Assembly (NCBI GenBank): GCA_032622095.1
Contig: CP136066.1
Location: 203,196,978-203,260,977 of the forward strand
DNA: 64,000 nucleotides
Direction: 5' to 3'
Source of the DNA: Siphonodentalium dalli
Taxonomy: Eukaryota > Mollusca > Scaphopoda > Gadilida > Siphonodentaliidae
Shown here: piece after piece, positions 1-11,029 of the stretch
Numbering within the stretch: the first letter of the stretch is position 1
Layout of the letters: each line of letters begins with the position of its first letter
The notes under the pieces: model-generated
What the model was told of the DNA's origin: nothing
The model's database searches: none
The model's input: only the letters and a program-made list of their open reading frames with translations
Program-made: the position numbers and the translations under genes

Positions 1-65
1 TTAGACAAAATGTCAAGTTACTGAGAATTGAGCTTTATACACAAACAATAATGACACATGTAAAC

Positions 66-315
66 AAACCTTGAAATAGTGTGTCTGTCATTTGCAGAAT
101 TAGGTCCCCAGAGGGTGAATTTAGTGATGCTACCCCGCATAGCGGGCTAGCATCACCAAATTCTCCCTCTGGGGACCTCATTCTGCTGAGGTGTAAGCAG
201 AATGAGGTCCCCAGAGGGAGAATTTGGTGATGCTAGCCCGCTATGCGGGGTAGCATCACTAAATTCACCATCTGGGGACCTCATTCTGCAAATGACAGAC
301 ACACAATTTCAAGGC
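66..315. repeat. Nested palindromic foldback element (SLC25A21 intron 3)
   Basis: Two ~76-bp palindromes (103-178 and 208-283), each starting GGTCCCCAGAGGG and ending CTGGGGACC with a CCCGC-AT-GCGGG core, are themselves arranged as an inverted pair. Flanking arms (ACCTTGAAATAGTGTGTCTG and its complement) extend the outer stem to about 66-315. A single diverged arm recurs near 20,430-20,465. This is a MITE-like foldback, not a gene. Confidence 0.85.
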
Positions 316-1313
316 TTGCAAGTAAATACGGTTATGTATTTACTACTTCCTCCTTTATTTTGCGGGAAATTTCGAAGCAAATATTGATGATTTCAACATT
401 TGGATTTCGAGATTCGATTTGAACCAAAATCTAAGTTACGCGGCCCCTATGGGAGGGTCTATGAACGAAAGGTTTTTATAGAAACATTTAGAAGGAATTT
501 TTTTTTAAATCCCATAGCTTCCAGACTGGGCAGCTCATTTGATTAAATCTGAATCCACACATTTAAGCAATCTCTACCAGAGCGCAACAGTCCTTCCTTT
601 CCTTTCTGACTCGGCAGGGTACTAATCTGTGGTTTTTCAACAAAAATGGGAACAACCGATCACCCCAATGTCAAATTTCCTACGTGCTTTGAGAACAATT
701 CCCTCACTGAAAACAGAATGGAGGATCAGAGCGATAGTTTTGTTGATGATTTTCGCAAGCAACTGTCAAAATTACAGCAAATTAGAACTCTTGTGTTTGA
801 CTTGCCATGCGCGTTGTCGTCCATGTGCATTTAGACTTTTGTGTTGATAAAATAATCAGAGAACCAAATCCCACCATTTTGCAATATAGTTCTTTGGTTC
901 TAGTGGGTCTTTCCAAACTTAAGGTACGAAATCACACAAATTGTTTTCAATATTTTCTGAGCTTTACAAGGGAACAATTTTGCTCTGCTCGCTTAGTATA
1001 TATCTTAATATTGCGGAAGTCCACCAAATGTGGGCAAAATGTCGCCGGTAGCAGCGGCCTTACCAAGTCTACACGGGAAGTAAACCCTGCATGGAGTTTG
1101 ACATTTAAATTCACTCCATTATCTGCCTAGTGCCTGGGGTATCAATACAGATTTTTCAGTAAATAACTTGGAGGGCAATGTGTTAATTAAACTAACTCGG
1201 CCCATATTTGACAAGATGGCTGTATATCAAGTTGAATATCTAAAACCACTCATCTGGGACCATGCTATGAGCATAAACATAAGAGTAAAAAATAAATAAA
1301 ATAAACTACTTAC

Positions 1314-1443
1314 ATAGCCGGTCGGAATAATATTGTCATATGCAAGCAACTTTTTGTATCTTTCAAAGCAGAAGAATTTAGTTGCTCTCTTTGGTGTTTC
1401 TGCTAACAACGGTGGGAGAATTCCTTTGTAGAATGAGAGTGGT
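1314..1443 (-). CDS. SLC25A21: SLC25A21 coding exon 3
   Basis: The acceptor is TTCAATTCCAG and the donor TAT|GTAAGT at 1312-1313. The exon encodes FYKGILPPLLAETPKRA and the following helix-2 region ending in KKLLAYDNIIPTGY, which aligns with the SLC25A21 family without gaps by eye. It is 130 nt, entering at phase 2 and leaving at phase 0. Exon 4 should lie left of the window. Confidence 0.93.
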
Positions 1444-4400
1444 CTGGAATTGAACAAATAATGGAAGACTTATCGAAGTGTGAGAATGGTACCGAGCTTG
1501 CACCGGCGGGGCTGGCATATTCCCACAGTGCTGGCATATCCCCACAGTCGCAAATTCTAACCAACAAAGTATGGTTGAGATATCTGTTCAGCCGAGAAAC
1601 AATTTCATATAAACAAAGATAAATAACTCTAGAACAAAAAACATGAACAAAATGATTAAATGTCAATTGATTGCCCTCATAGCAGTGAATATCCATACCA
1701 ATTTTCTATTGAGATTTGCCAACCGGTGGTGGGGATATCTGCTTGAACAGTCAAAACAACCAACATTTCCAAATAAATAAAGATGAATAACTCTAGAACG
1801 GAAAATCTGGAAAAAATGGTTGATTGCCCTCATAGTAGTGAACATCCATACCATATTTCTTTGAGATTTGTCAGTCGGGAGTTGGAGAATCTGCTCGGAC
1901 AGACAAAAAACAAAAAAAACATTTCCAGATAAACAAAGATGAATAACTCTTGAACGGGGAAAATGATTGAACATTCTGTTGAATGCCCTCATAGTAGTGA
2001 ATGTCCATACCAAATTTCATTCAGATCCGATAACCGATGTTTGAGATATCTGCCTGGACGGAATGGAACGGAACAGAGCATCTGGATGGACGGACGGACA
2101 AATGGACAGATACATATCAGATGGATGGATGAGGTCAAGCCAGTATACCCCCCATTCTATTCGAGTCTCGGAGAGTGGGAGTATAATGAATACATGTTCA
2201 TGTTTCGAGTCTCGGAGAGTGGGAGTATAATGAATACATGTTCATGTTTCGAGTCTCGGAGAGTGGGAGTATAATGAATACATGAACATGTTTCAGGTAT
2301 TAAATGGGTCCAAATTAAATCAGGATGGTCAGTGAATTTTCATTTCTTATTTTATTTTTCATTTTCTTTTGCAAAATTTCCAACTACTAGTAAGGCCACA
2401 GCAAATTTATTAGTTCGTTCATGAACATCAGGGAATAAAATCTCCAGTGAAGGAGGGGGGATATATAGAGGATCTCCAATGAGTTATGTTGGGATATTAT
2501 TAGTTATCTTCGGCAACATCGGGGGTACATGGAGATTTAATACCTGAATTTTGATTTTGAACCTCAAGGCAGAGGTGACGTCAAACTCAGTGTGCCAGAG
2601 CAATGTCACGATTCGTGGAAACTGCCAGTTCAAGGGTCATTCATATACCCCCGATGTTTCACATGCCCATATACCCCCGATGTTTCGCGCACTTTTTATT
2701 ATACCCCGCTGTCAAGGGTGATGGGGGACATAGTGATATGAAAGTGGCATTGTAGCCAGATTGCTAGTTACAACTGGATGTGGGGAGTGGGGACAAAATA
2801 TTTTATGAAATGAGTTTCATAAGATCTTATGTCCCAACATAACGAGTTGAAGATCTTGTATATCACATGAAAAAAACTAGAGCTTTATGCCTTTTTAACA
2901 AATCAAAACCTTAAAAGAAGCTGCAAAATGCATACATTTACAGCGTTGGCTGAGATGCTTCACATCCATATATGACAGTATTAATATCTCAATTATTTTC
3001 AATTGCCCATGATATAATGACGAATATATTGACGATAGAATGGTTTGGTGAGAATTCTTACATAAGCTGAACACCTTACCCTTCAGTTCTGTACATCTTT
3101 TTGAAGCAATCAACTAAGGAAGAATAACGATTTGGGTCATCTGGACCCCTCTGTATCTGGAATCGAGTTTTTATCAAGTCCAATGGGTGGTTGCATGAGA
3201 CCTCAACAAAACCTGCGAAGAGAAAGAGCAGATGAGCAAAGATATGCCTTCAGATTATTCTAAAAATGGATAAATTTGTTATCTTATCAATTGTACCGAT
3301 CGATCTTCCTCCGGAAGATCACAGGCAAATAATTGTTGAGAGTCTTCCAGCATGTCGGCATTGCAGTGCAATAAAGGTTCACGGTTGAATCTATGTCACT
3401 AGCCGCAAAAACACTGTCAAAGGACAATTAATTGTGATTGTTCAACATTTTGCGGTAAAAAAAACTGTAAGAGCTAAGGCATTTAAATATACGTTATAAG
3501 CACGGCATCCGATTTATAAGCAAAATAAAGATCACAAGAGCCCGGAGAAAACTGTCTATCGTTGATTACATTTGTTCATGGTGTTGGTGACGAGGGGGTG
3601 GGGGCTACTATATGTGCCACTGTTCAGGACAGTAACTGCAGGATTTTGGTGACAAAGCAAACGCCCATGCAACTCATCCGAATAAAATCCCCCCCCCACT
3701 GAAGTGTAAACAGGGTTTGAAAATGTGCTGAAGGGTACACAGGGTTTGTGATCGGCACTAATGCAGTTACTTCAACTGTGTCCTGACAGTCTGTCAGCCA
3801 TTAGGCATTAGCAGTTTGTTTTCAGTTATAATTTTCATTATGGAACGTAAACACATATTCTCTAAGAGATATCATGACAGACACGAAAACTAAATGTCGT
3901 TTGGAACTAGATTTCAAAGCATGTGTACCCTTAAGCACATTTTCAAAACCTGTGTACCCTTCAGCACTTTTTTTGGTGAGAGTGACTCCTTCAGCACTTT
4001 TTTTGGTGAGAGTGACTCCTTCAGCACAACTGTGCCCTAGGCCAAAAAAAAAAACCTCTTTGTTTCCAATACCCTGCCTGGCTGGGATTTTCTTGCCTGC
4101 CTCAATTTTTTATTTTTTTTCTCCAGAAAGCAAGTCCATATAGTAGTTACTAGTTAGTTACCTGTTAGAGTGTCAATGCGAATATTTATTTTTTCCCCAA
4201 TCCCAAAAGCAAAAATAAATGGGTTATTAAGCTCAAAATTGGTACAGATCTTACTGCAGAGTGAATGAACAAGGGACAACATGTTTTTATCCAAGGTTTT
4301 TTTAAAACAAAAAATTTGCACACAAAAAAAAATCCCAGCCTTGACTGTCTGGAAAATAATTTTCCCAATGTTATCGGAAACAGAGAAGTATTTGTTTTGG

Positions 4401-6131
4401 CCCTACCACAAAATAGTTTTTCATGTGTTTGTCAGTTTTTTCATATTCCTCAACATTCCCATTAATTCAGCTGATTGTCACTTAACCCTTCCATGACTGG
4501 AGCTTGCTGCTAAATTTTGTGAAAACCCTGTATTAACCCTTTCAGTGCCAGGGGCCGATCTCATCGGCCATAATTTACGGTCTGTAAAATCGGCCCTAAA
4601 AAAATTCCAAAATTAAGATTTTTTTGGGTATGCTTTAGCATGCTATTGCGAATTTAAAAACAAACTGGATAAAACCTTAGGGGCATGTTATAACTCAAAA
4701 CTATCACCAAGTATTCATAGTAATAATTTTTATGCCCATGAAAAACGTAATATTCCCTGGCACTAAACCTACAAAATAAGCCTGTTAAAGAATATAAGAA
4801 AAATTATTAAAATTGTAAAAAATTGTCAAAAATAATATTAAACAAATGATGAAAAATTGTTAGGCCAATGCATTCTCTTATATATGCGAGGCGACCTATG
4901 GTCGACTCGCATATATAAGAGAATGCATTGGCACAGGGTATATGGGTTGATACAAAAATCGGACCAGGCACTGAAAGGGTTAATGCATTCTCTTATATAT
5001 GCGAGTCTCCCATAGGGAACCTGTCATATAAAAAGAACAATATTTGCCTTGACCTTGTAATCTAGTGCATTCTCTTATATGTGTGAGGCTCCTTATGAGA
5101 GACTCACATAATATATAAGAGAATGCACTGGCACATGATCTTTAATGTTGCAACAGCGCAGTTCACAAAATGAAAGTGTTAATACATAACTATACATAAT
5201 CATAACTAATGAAATATGTTGTCTGGGGAGGGATATCATATGGTCCAGAATCCGACTGAACGATCATTTAGTTTCAACTGGTGCTAGACTGCTAGTAATA
5301 TTTCAGCAAGCCAAACTTCTAATGCTTGATGACATTGGAAACTACTTATGCTTGAGGCCAAAGAACAAAATAATTGGGGTTTGGGTTTCCCTACCTACCC
5401 TATTTCAAACCCTCTACCATAAAGATTTTTTCGTGGTTTTTGAGAGATGATTCTGAATTTTTTTTATAGTTTTCAATGTCTCAGAATGAGTTGTTAACTT
5501 GTTATCTGACAAAGCATTGTTTTTATACAAAGATATTCAACATTAATGCGTCAAAATCTTGCAGAAGATACAAAAAGCCATAAGAATATCAAAATAAAAA
5601 TAAAATAAATAAATATTTTTTAATTTTTAGCCTACCTACCGACCGTTTATTTGACTTTGGCCTGATGACATTGGAAACTACTGGTACTTATGCTTGATGA
5701 CATTGAAAACATGCAGCTAATTAGAATATTGCATGACTACCTGATTCCTTATCCAATTTATTTACAAATCTAGCATATATAGTTAGCCATCAGCCACTCC
5801 CCCACCCACCACCCTCTTGCACTTACAATACATATAGTTTGTCTTAATTATAATTATTGTATTATTATATGGCTGTGGCCTATAAGCCATGACATACACA
5901 GAGCCCCATTACCTTACTGTAATTTATACTTTGATCATAAAAAAAACACTTCTTGAGTTTGAGCTTTTATTTGAACGTCAATTTCGTCCGCTTCCGAGTT
6001 ATGAAAATTGAAACAACCACAGTAAATTGATCGATTGACTTGCCTGCACAACCACCCGCCGCAAACTGCATGGCAGCTAAAACCACCGGACTTGTTGTCC
6101 TCTCAGGCACCTGCGGCATGTTAGTCGCCAT
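1314..6131 (-). CDS. SLC25A21: SLC25A21 mitochondrial 2-oxodicarboxylate carrier, 5' part (exons 1-3)
   Basis: Three exons on the minus strand join in frame: 6044-6131, 3080-3212 and 1314-1443, giving about 117 residues of a protein usually near 300. The product belongs to the mitochondrial carrier family, inner-membrane antiporters with three ~100-residue repeats. SLC25A21 exchanges 2-oxoadipate and 2-oxoglutarate for lysine and tryptophan catabolism. Visible are the carrier signature PLDLIKTR (P-x-[DE]-x-x-K-x-R) after the first membrane helix, the subfamily stretch RFQIQRGPDDPNRY, the EGPLSFYKG part of the signature, and GILPPLLAETPKRATKFF, which is characteristic of SLC25A21. The start at 6131 is the first ATG after an in-frame TGA; a second in-frame ATG is at 6119. 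Intron phases are 1, 2 and 0. Repeats 2 and 3 of the carrier are not in positions 1-1313, so the gene continues off the left edge. Introns are full of repeats. The identification is firm; the exact start is less so. Confidence 0.93.
1590..2125. repeat. Three diverged direct repeats with GGACGGACGGAC tail (intron 2)
   Basis: Units near 1600-1745, 1775-1895 and 1925-2065 share AACTCTAGAAC, TTGCCCTCATAG and AGTGAA(T/C)(A/G)TCCATACCA. The last unit runs into a GGACGGACGGACAAATGGACAG stretch. This looks like the internal repeats of an invertebrate dispersed element. Open frames here have no recognisable protein. Confidence 0.7.
2161..2296. repeat. 44-bp tandem repeat, three copies
   Basis: TCGAGTCTCGGAGAGTGGGA recurs at 2161, 2205 and 2249, a period of exactly 44 bp with near-perfect identity. 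It lies within SLC25A21 intron 2. Confidence 0.95.
3080..3212 (-). CDS. SLC25A21: SLC25A21 coding exon 2
   Basis: The acceptor is a good polypyrimidine tract ending TCTTCGCAG and the donor is GG|GTAAGG. The exon encodes the rest of helix 1, the PLDLIKTR carrier signature and a matrix loop reading RYSSLVDCFKKMYRTE, typical of this carrier. It is 133 nt, entering at phase 1 and leaving at phase 2. Confidence 0.93.
3958..4030. repeat. 30-bp tandem repeat
   Basis: TCAGCAC followed by a T-run and GGTGAGAGTGACTCCT repeats with period 30 at 3961 and 3991, with a partial third start at 4021. It lies in SLC25A21 intron 1. Confidence 0.85.
4482..5182. mobile_element. piggyBac-like MITE, older outer copy
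   Basis: The left end is TTAA|CCCTTCCATGACTGGAGC at 4482 and the decayed right end is TGAAAGTG|TTAA at 5179-5182. The interior includes two TGCATTCTCTTATAT-type hairpin segments. A related terminus (GACTGGAGCTTCCTG read in reverse) occurs at 63,677-63,766, confirming the family. A second MITE (4533-4983) is inserted at an internal TTAA. Confidence 0.65.
4533..4983. mobile_element. piggyBac-like MITE nested in an older copy
   Basis: It is bounded by TTAA on both sides, with perfect terminal inverted repeats CCCTTTCAGTGCC and GGCACTGAAAGGG. TTAA target sites with CCC termini are the hallmark of the piggyBac superfamily. The interior has no ORF and carries a ~70-bp hairpin at 4865-4933 (CCAATGCATTCTCTT arms), shared with the TTAACCCTTTACCCAAC family further right. 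Confidence 0.85.
6044..6131 (-). CDS. SLC25A21: SLC25A21 coding exon 1
   Basis: The exon begins with a short variable N-terminus and ends in AAGGCAG, the start of the first transmembrane helix (AAMQFAAGGCAG). The last base is phase 1. The donor is CAG|GCAAGT, a GC-AG donor, at 6042-6043. The only nearby GT (GCAA|GTCA) would give an in-frame TGA on joining to exon 2, so GC is the coherent choice. Confidence 0.88.
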
Positions 6132-6300
6132 ATATCGGTCAGATCAGAGAAGTGATGCGGCAGAAAATCGGTATTAAATTAAGGTATCAGGGCCGACATG
6201 TACAGTACGACATTCTTTGCTCTCACTTCCGGTTGATTCTTCGCTTAGATTACAGACACCTGCGTGTACTAGGTTGTACTAAAACGAGTAACGCTCCTTC
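6132..6300 (-). promoter_or_regulatory. Probable SLC25A21 promoter/5' UTR with ETS motif
   Basis: The stretch just upstream of the SLC25A21 start is richer in CpG than its surroundings. It contains CACTTCCGGT at 6224-6233, on the minus strand ACCGGAAGTG, the consensus ETS/GABP site common at TATA-less housekeeping promoters. A mitochondrial carrier fits that promoter class. The transcription start is not determinable by eye. Confidence 0.5.
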
Positions 6301-6568
6301 ATTCGCCGTCATCAGTGAACAAATATAAATATTAGGCCATAGGCGTTTTTTTTTTAATTGAAGTTATGTTATATTCAGTCACGGGCTTGGAATGATCAAG
6401 GTTACCATAAATATTTATAACATTGTGTCTAGAAGACAAACTGATAGGATTTTGGCTACGCGCAGATCTGCAGTAATACGAATCGATGGAGTTATTCCTC
6501 TTCCTATAGACTGACCAAACTCCAGGCAGAATTATCTCCCATCGCTACGCTGAGATACCACTGCCATA

Positions 6569-6581
6569 ATGACATTAATTG
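6569..6581 (+). other. Candidate first coding exon of a divergent gene
   Basis: An ATG at 6569 is followed by ACA TTA ATT G and then the strong donor GTAAGG at 6582. It lies about 440 bp from the SLC25A21 start in the opposite direction, the layout of a bidirectional promoter. Only Met-Thr-Leu-Ile would be encoded before the intron, so there is no protein evidence. No downstream exon was recognised. Confidence 0.2.
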
Positions 6582-6941
6582 GTAAGGAATTCTTACGTGT
6601 GTTTAGTTCTTATGCTTTAGGATTAAAATTGTCTATGTCTGGCTCAGTTCACATTGTTCTTATCAATACCGAAAGAATTACCATTATTGCAAACTTAAAA
6701 ACAAATTTGGTGGTCAAAACAAGATAATAGGCCTAGGTGACTAAATGGTAGTAAATACAGTTCCTCGACGATATGTAAAAATAGATTTATCGTCTGCAAA
6801 GTACACTCATTGTGGCAGTGATGTATCGCAGCGATAGCGTAGAGGGCGCTGTATGGAGTTTGTAGACTGACCAGACATGACTGGTGACATCAGAGTGACA
6901 TGTTAAAACATGTTGAGGGTTAAATCCGCTTGACTGTCAAA

Positions 6942-8140
6942 CAGGGACGTGGCTAGCTAGAGGGGGTGTCCACTTTGGGGGATTCCAACTGAATCCCACC
7001 CCCTTGAATCCAACCGAACACAAGTTTTGCATAATCCCATTTGCACCCCCTCGCACCTCAGTGTTCAGGCTTAATAGCCTATACTATTCATAGACCATGG
7101 TTTTATATACACAGTATGAGAACATTCAGATATTTGAACCTGAAAATTGCATAAATCCTAACATCTAGTGGTCCAATTCCAGACAAATGCACACGGCTAC
7201 ACCAGACCATGGTTGTTCGGCCCGGTGTGAGAAATATTTTGAAAAATAAAAAATAAAATCGCAAAATCCTAGCATCTAGACTGGCCTCAAGCTTTCCTAG
7301 TGTTGGATATTTCAAACCTCATACTCACCCTTAGGTTTAGTCCAAGTCTTCTCGTACTAAAACCAGCTGAGATATTGGGATGGCGAGATGCTGGATTTAG
7401 CATCTCACCATCCCAATATCTTAGCTGGTTTTAGTACGAGAAGACTTGGACTACCGTAGGTTGGGAAATTCTCCAACTGATGACCATTTCAGTCCACAAT
7501 TTTTACCAAATGTAGTAAGATATTGTTTTTTAAAACTAATTAGCAGTTTTTATTGGCCACGGGGAAGGGACCATGCCACACCGGACCGATCGTGGTTCGA
7601 CCCGGTCTGTGAAAATTTGGAAATCTGAACAAGACAATCGCAAAATCCTAAAATCTAGACTAGCCTCAAGCCTTTCTAGAATTGGAAATTTCAAACATGA
7701 CACCCACACTTAGGTTGGAAAATTATCAACTGATGACAATTCCAATGACAATGTTGACCAAATATTGTTTTCTTAAACTGACTAGCAGTTTTTGACGACA
7801 CACAGGGGGAGGGACCAGGACACAAGTTTTCCAAGTGTTGGAAATTTCCAACCTGACACACACCCTTAGGTTGGAAAATTTCCAACTTATGGCCATTTCA
7901 GTCCAAAATTTTGACCAAAAGTAGGAAAATATGCAAATATTGGTCCAAAAACAATAAATTCCCCACAATAAATTGTTTGAAAATCAAACTACAAGAACAT
8001 TTTCAACCTATTGTTGGTGTGAAATTTCCAACTAATGTTGTGTCAGGTATGAAATTTCGTACTGTTGAAAATTTTGACCAAAGTTTGGGGTGTCAGTTGG
8101 TGTGAGACAACCCCCCCCCCCCCCCCCCCCCCGCTGCTGT
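6942..8140. mobile_element. hAT-type nonautonomous element, left member of an inverted pair
   Basis: It starts CAGGGACGTGGC at 6942. Its body is a diverged reverse complement of the 8311-9427 element, including the paired TTTGAAAATCAAACTACAAG segment near 7978 and TTGACCAAAGTTTGGGGTGTC near 8072. The right terminus is eroded into a C-tract at 8110-8132. CTGTCA occurs at both flanks (6934 and 8137), a weak candidate for a remnant target duplication. No transposase is encoded. Confidence 0.7.
7338..7453. repeat. Long perfect-arm hairpin inserted in the hAT element
   Basis: TAGTCCAAGTCTTCTCGTAC and its complement form ~40-bp arms around a short loop containing GATGCTGGATTTAGCATC. The sequence interrupts the CACCCTTAGGTTGG stretch conserved in the sister element, so it is a later foldback insertion. 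Confidence 0.85.
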
Positions 8141-8310
8141 CAGCTGCAATGGCGGATCGAACACGGTGTTCCATAATATTTAGGCTAAATATTATGGAAC
8201 GCCGGGTACGCTCCGGTCTTTGCAGTTGACATTGTTCATTTTGCAGTATTGGAAGTTTACAATAAAGAGCGTCTAATATAAATTTCAAGCGAGCGCTCAT
8301 AATAAAGAGC

Positions 8311-9427
8311 CAGAGACGTGGCGACAGGGGGGGGGGGGGGGGGGGTTTGGGTGGGTGTCTCACCCCCCAACTTTGGTAAAAATTTTCAACAGTTGGAAAT
8401 TTTATACCTGCCAAAACATTAGTTGGAAATTTCACACCAACAATAGGTTGAAAATGTTCTTGTAGTTTGATTTTCAAACGATTTATTGGAGGTAATTAAT
8501 TGTTTTTGGACCAATATTTGCATATTTTCCCATATTTGGTCAAAATTTTGGAATGAAATGGTCATCAGTTGGAAATTTTCCAACCTCGGGGGGGGGGGGT
8601 GGTGACAGGTTGGAAATTTCCAACACTTGGAAAGCTTGTGTCCTGGTCCCTCCCCCGTGGCCAGTCTAAAACTGCAGTTAATTTAAGAAAACAATATTGC
8701 CATACCTTTGGTCAACATTGTTATTGGAATTGTCATCAGTTGGAAATTTTCCAACCTAAGTTGGGGTGTCAGGTTTGAAATTTCCAACTCTAGGAAGGCT
8801 TGAGGCTAGTCTAGGTGCTAGGATTTTGCGATTTTCTTGTTCAGATTTAAAAATGTTCGCACACCGGGCCGAACCATGGTCGGCGCTGTGTGTCATTGTC
8901 CCTCACCGTGGCCAATACAAAACTGCTGATTAGTTTAACAAAACAATATTTTACTACATTTGATCAAACTTGTGGACTGAAAATGGTCATCAGTTGAATT
9001 TACCAACCTGAGGGGGAGTATATGAGGTTTGAAATTTCCAACACTAAAGCTTCAGTTGAGGCCAGTCTAGATGCTAGGATTTGCGATTTTCTTGGATAGT
9101 TTTCAAAATTTTCCCACACCGGGCCGAACAACAATGGTCAGCCCGGTGTGTCCTGGTCTCGTGTCCGTAGCCGTGTGCATTTGTCTGGAGTTAGACCACT
9201 ATAAGATGTTAGGATTTATGAAATTTTTCAGGTTAAAATATCTGAATATTCTCATACCGGGAATTAATATAGAAGCATGGTTTATGAATATATAGGATAT
9301 TAGGCCTGGAATTGTGCAACACTTGTGTTTGTTCTTATTCTGATTCAAGGTGGGGGTGAAGTTTGAAATTCCCATGGTGGACACCCCCCCCCCCCCCAAC
9401 GGGGACCCTCTATAAGCTACGTCCCTG
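8311..9427. mobile_element. hAT-type nonautonomous element with intact 8-bp target duplication
   Basis: Termini are CAGAGACGTGGC at 8311 and GCTACGTCCCTG ending at 9427. The flanking octamer TAAAGAGC is identical on both sides (8303-8310 and 9428-9435). An 8-bp duplication with CAGRGACG termini is diagnostic of hAT. The interior is a mirror of 6942-8140 with G/C homopolymer tracts near both ends and no transposase ORF. Confidence 0.88.
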
Positions 9428-9439
9428 TAAAGAGCAGAA

Positions 9440-11020
9440 TATATGTAAGTCAGCATTGTAACGGACACAACTTGAGCGTTTTTTGAATTTGCGATGTATA
9501 CTGGTCATTAGCCCTTTCTATATACTGAATTGATTCTCGTATTCAGTTATAAACGTATACATTGGAATGGTATATTATTCATTTGGAGAGCAGAAGACCG
9601 ACAGAAAAACAGATAATACAAGAGGAGAATATGATTCATATTCATTTGTGGGAAATGTTCAGATAATAAGTTCAACAAAACCACCCATGTTGAACTTATT
9701 ATCTGAACATTTCATAAGAACTACTCATCAATGAGTATTTAATATATGAAGAGTTATATATATATACACTTGGTTTGCGATCCAATATACACCTAATAAT
9801 ATTTGCTTTTGAATTTGTCCCGGAATCAAAATAGGTCGATACACTTGAACTACCTTTCTACGAGCATTATGTCCCAGAAAGACGCATCGAAGTCATAAAC
9901 AATACATAATAATTAGAACACGATGTTTGGGTACCAAACAAAAGGAGACATTGAACGGCATGGATAAAAAATTTCCTGATATGGTAGAAATAAAGAGCCT
10001 TTGTTTCACTTTTGTGCGAAAAATAGAAATGAAAATTGCCGTGACCACTGGTGCATGACAATATAATTATTTTTCAGAGCATATGAAACCGGTAAATCAA
10101 TATTTCGTGTTGATCATACCTCCTTCCAAATTACGCAAACATAATTTGGAAGCTCGGATGAGCTATGTCCGTTATACACGCCGTGATCATATTCCAAGTT
10201 TGAAACCTAGTTAGTTCAAATTAAGTATAATAATAAAATGACATATATATTTATATAAATATGTCATCTAGAAAACCGTATTAGTTATATCCCACGCACG
10301 TATACTGCTGTACAAAACACGACAAATAGTGAATATTGCCAACCCGATCATGCTGTTTATAAATTCCGCTTTGATTCACGATAATACACACCATTGCCTT
10401 CCAACACAGAAGAACACAGAGGTAGTAAAAGAAGATATGAAGGCATACGCTCGTCCACTTAATAAGTTTCCCAAAATTAACGTCATGCATTTTGATATTC
10501 AGTTGTGTGTGGCGCATCATGAAGTTAAATTTCTCGGTACGTTTACAGCGAATTCAATCTCAGAATTCCTGCCAAACGCAATCAAAGTGCCGCATCAATC
10601 AAGTTCGCCGCTAGATCTGTTGGCTGTGTTTACAGACCGTACTTTCTATACTGATTTATATATAAAGGAATGCTTTCTGTATTAATTGAGTAATCTGCCC
10701 AACGCCCTTTGGAATATATTTGATAAATTACGCTTCTCGCATATCTGTCAGAATATACGTGTTTTGTTTCTTATATTTTTCGAGCGGACCATTCCTGGAA
10801 TAGCTATATGTTGTCAGTTCATACATATTCTCTCAATTCTTGGCAATTCGCTTCTTTGAATGCGATGTATGCATGGTGTTCAGTATATGTTGTCAGTTCA
10901 ACCGAATAACACATTGAAATGTACTTAAAATCATATCAAGCTTGAAAATTTGTCTCAATTTCGCCCATGTGATGCGAAGAAAGAATTGAAATTGAATTGT
11001 CTGGCGTTTGAACAGAGATC
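9440..11020. other. Intergenic AT-rich stretch
   Basis: It contains a perfect 26-bp-arm hairpin at 9652-9713 and an AT palindrome at 10,238-10,266 (ATGACATATATATTT). An unrecognised 118-codon frame at 10,329-10,685 (+) has no family features or splice context, so it is not called as a gene. Confidence 0.5.
9652..9713. repeat. 26-bp perfect inverted repeat
   Basis: GAAATGTTCAGATAATAAGT begins the left arm (9652-9677). The right arm (9688-9713) is its exact complement across a 10-bp loop. Confidence 0.95.
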
Positions 11021-11029
11021 ATATTGCCG

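Noticed and set aside
10329-10685. 118-codon plus-strand frame
   Set aside because: No recognisable domain, no splice or promoter context, composition like the AT-rich background.
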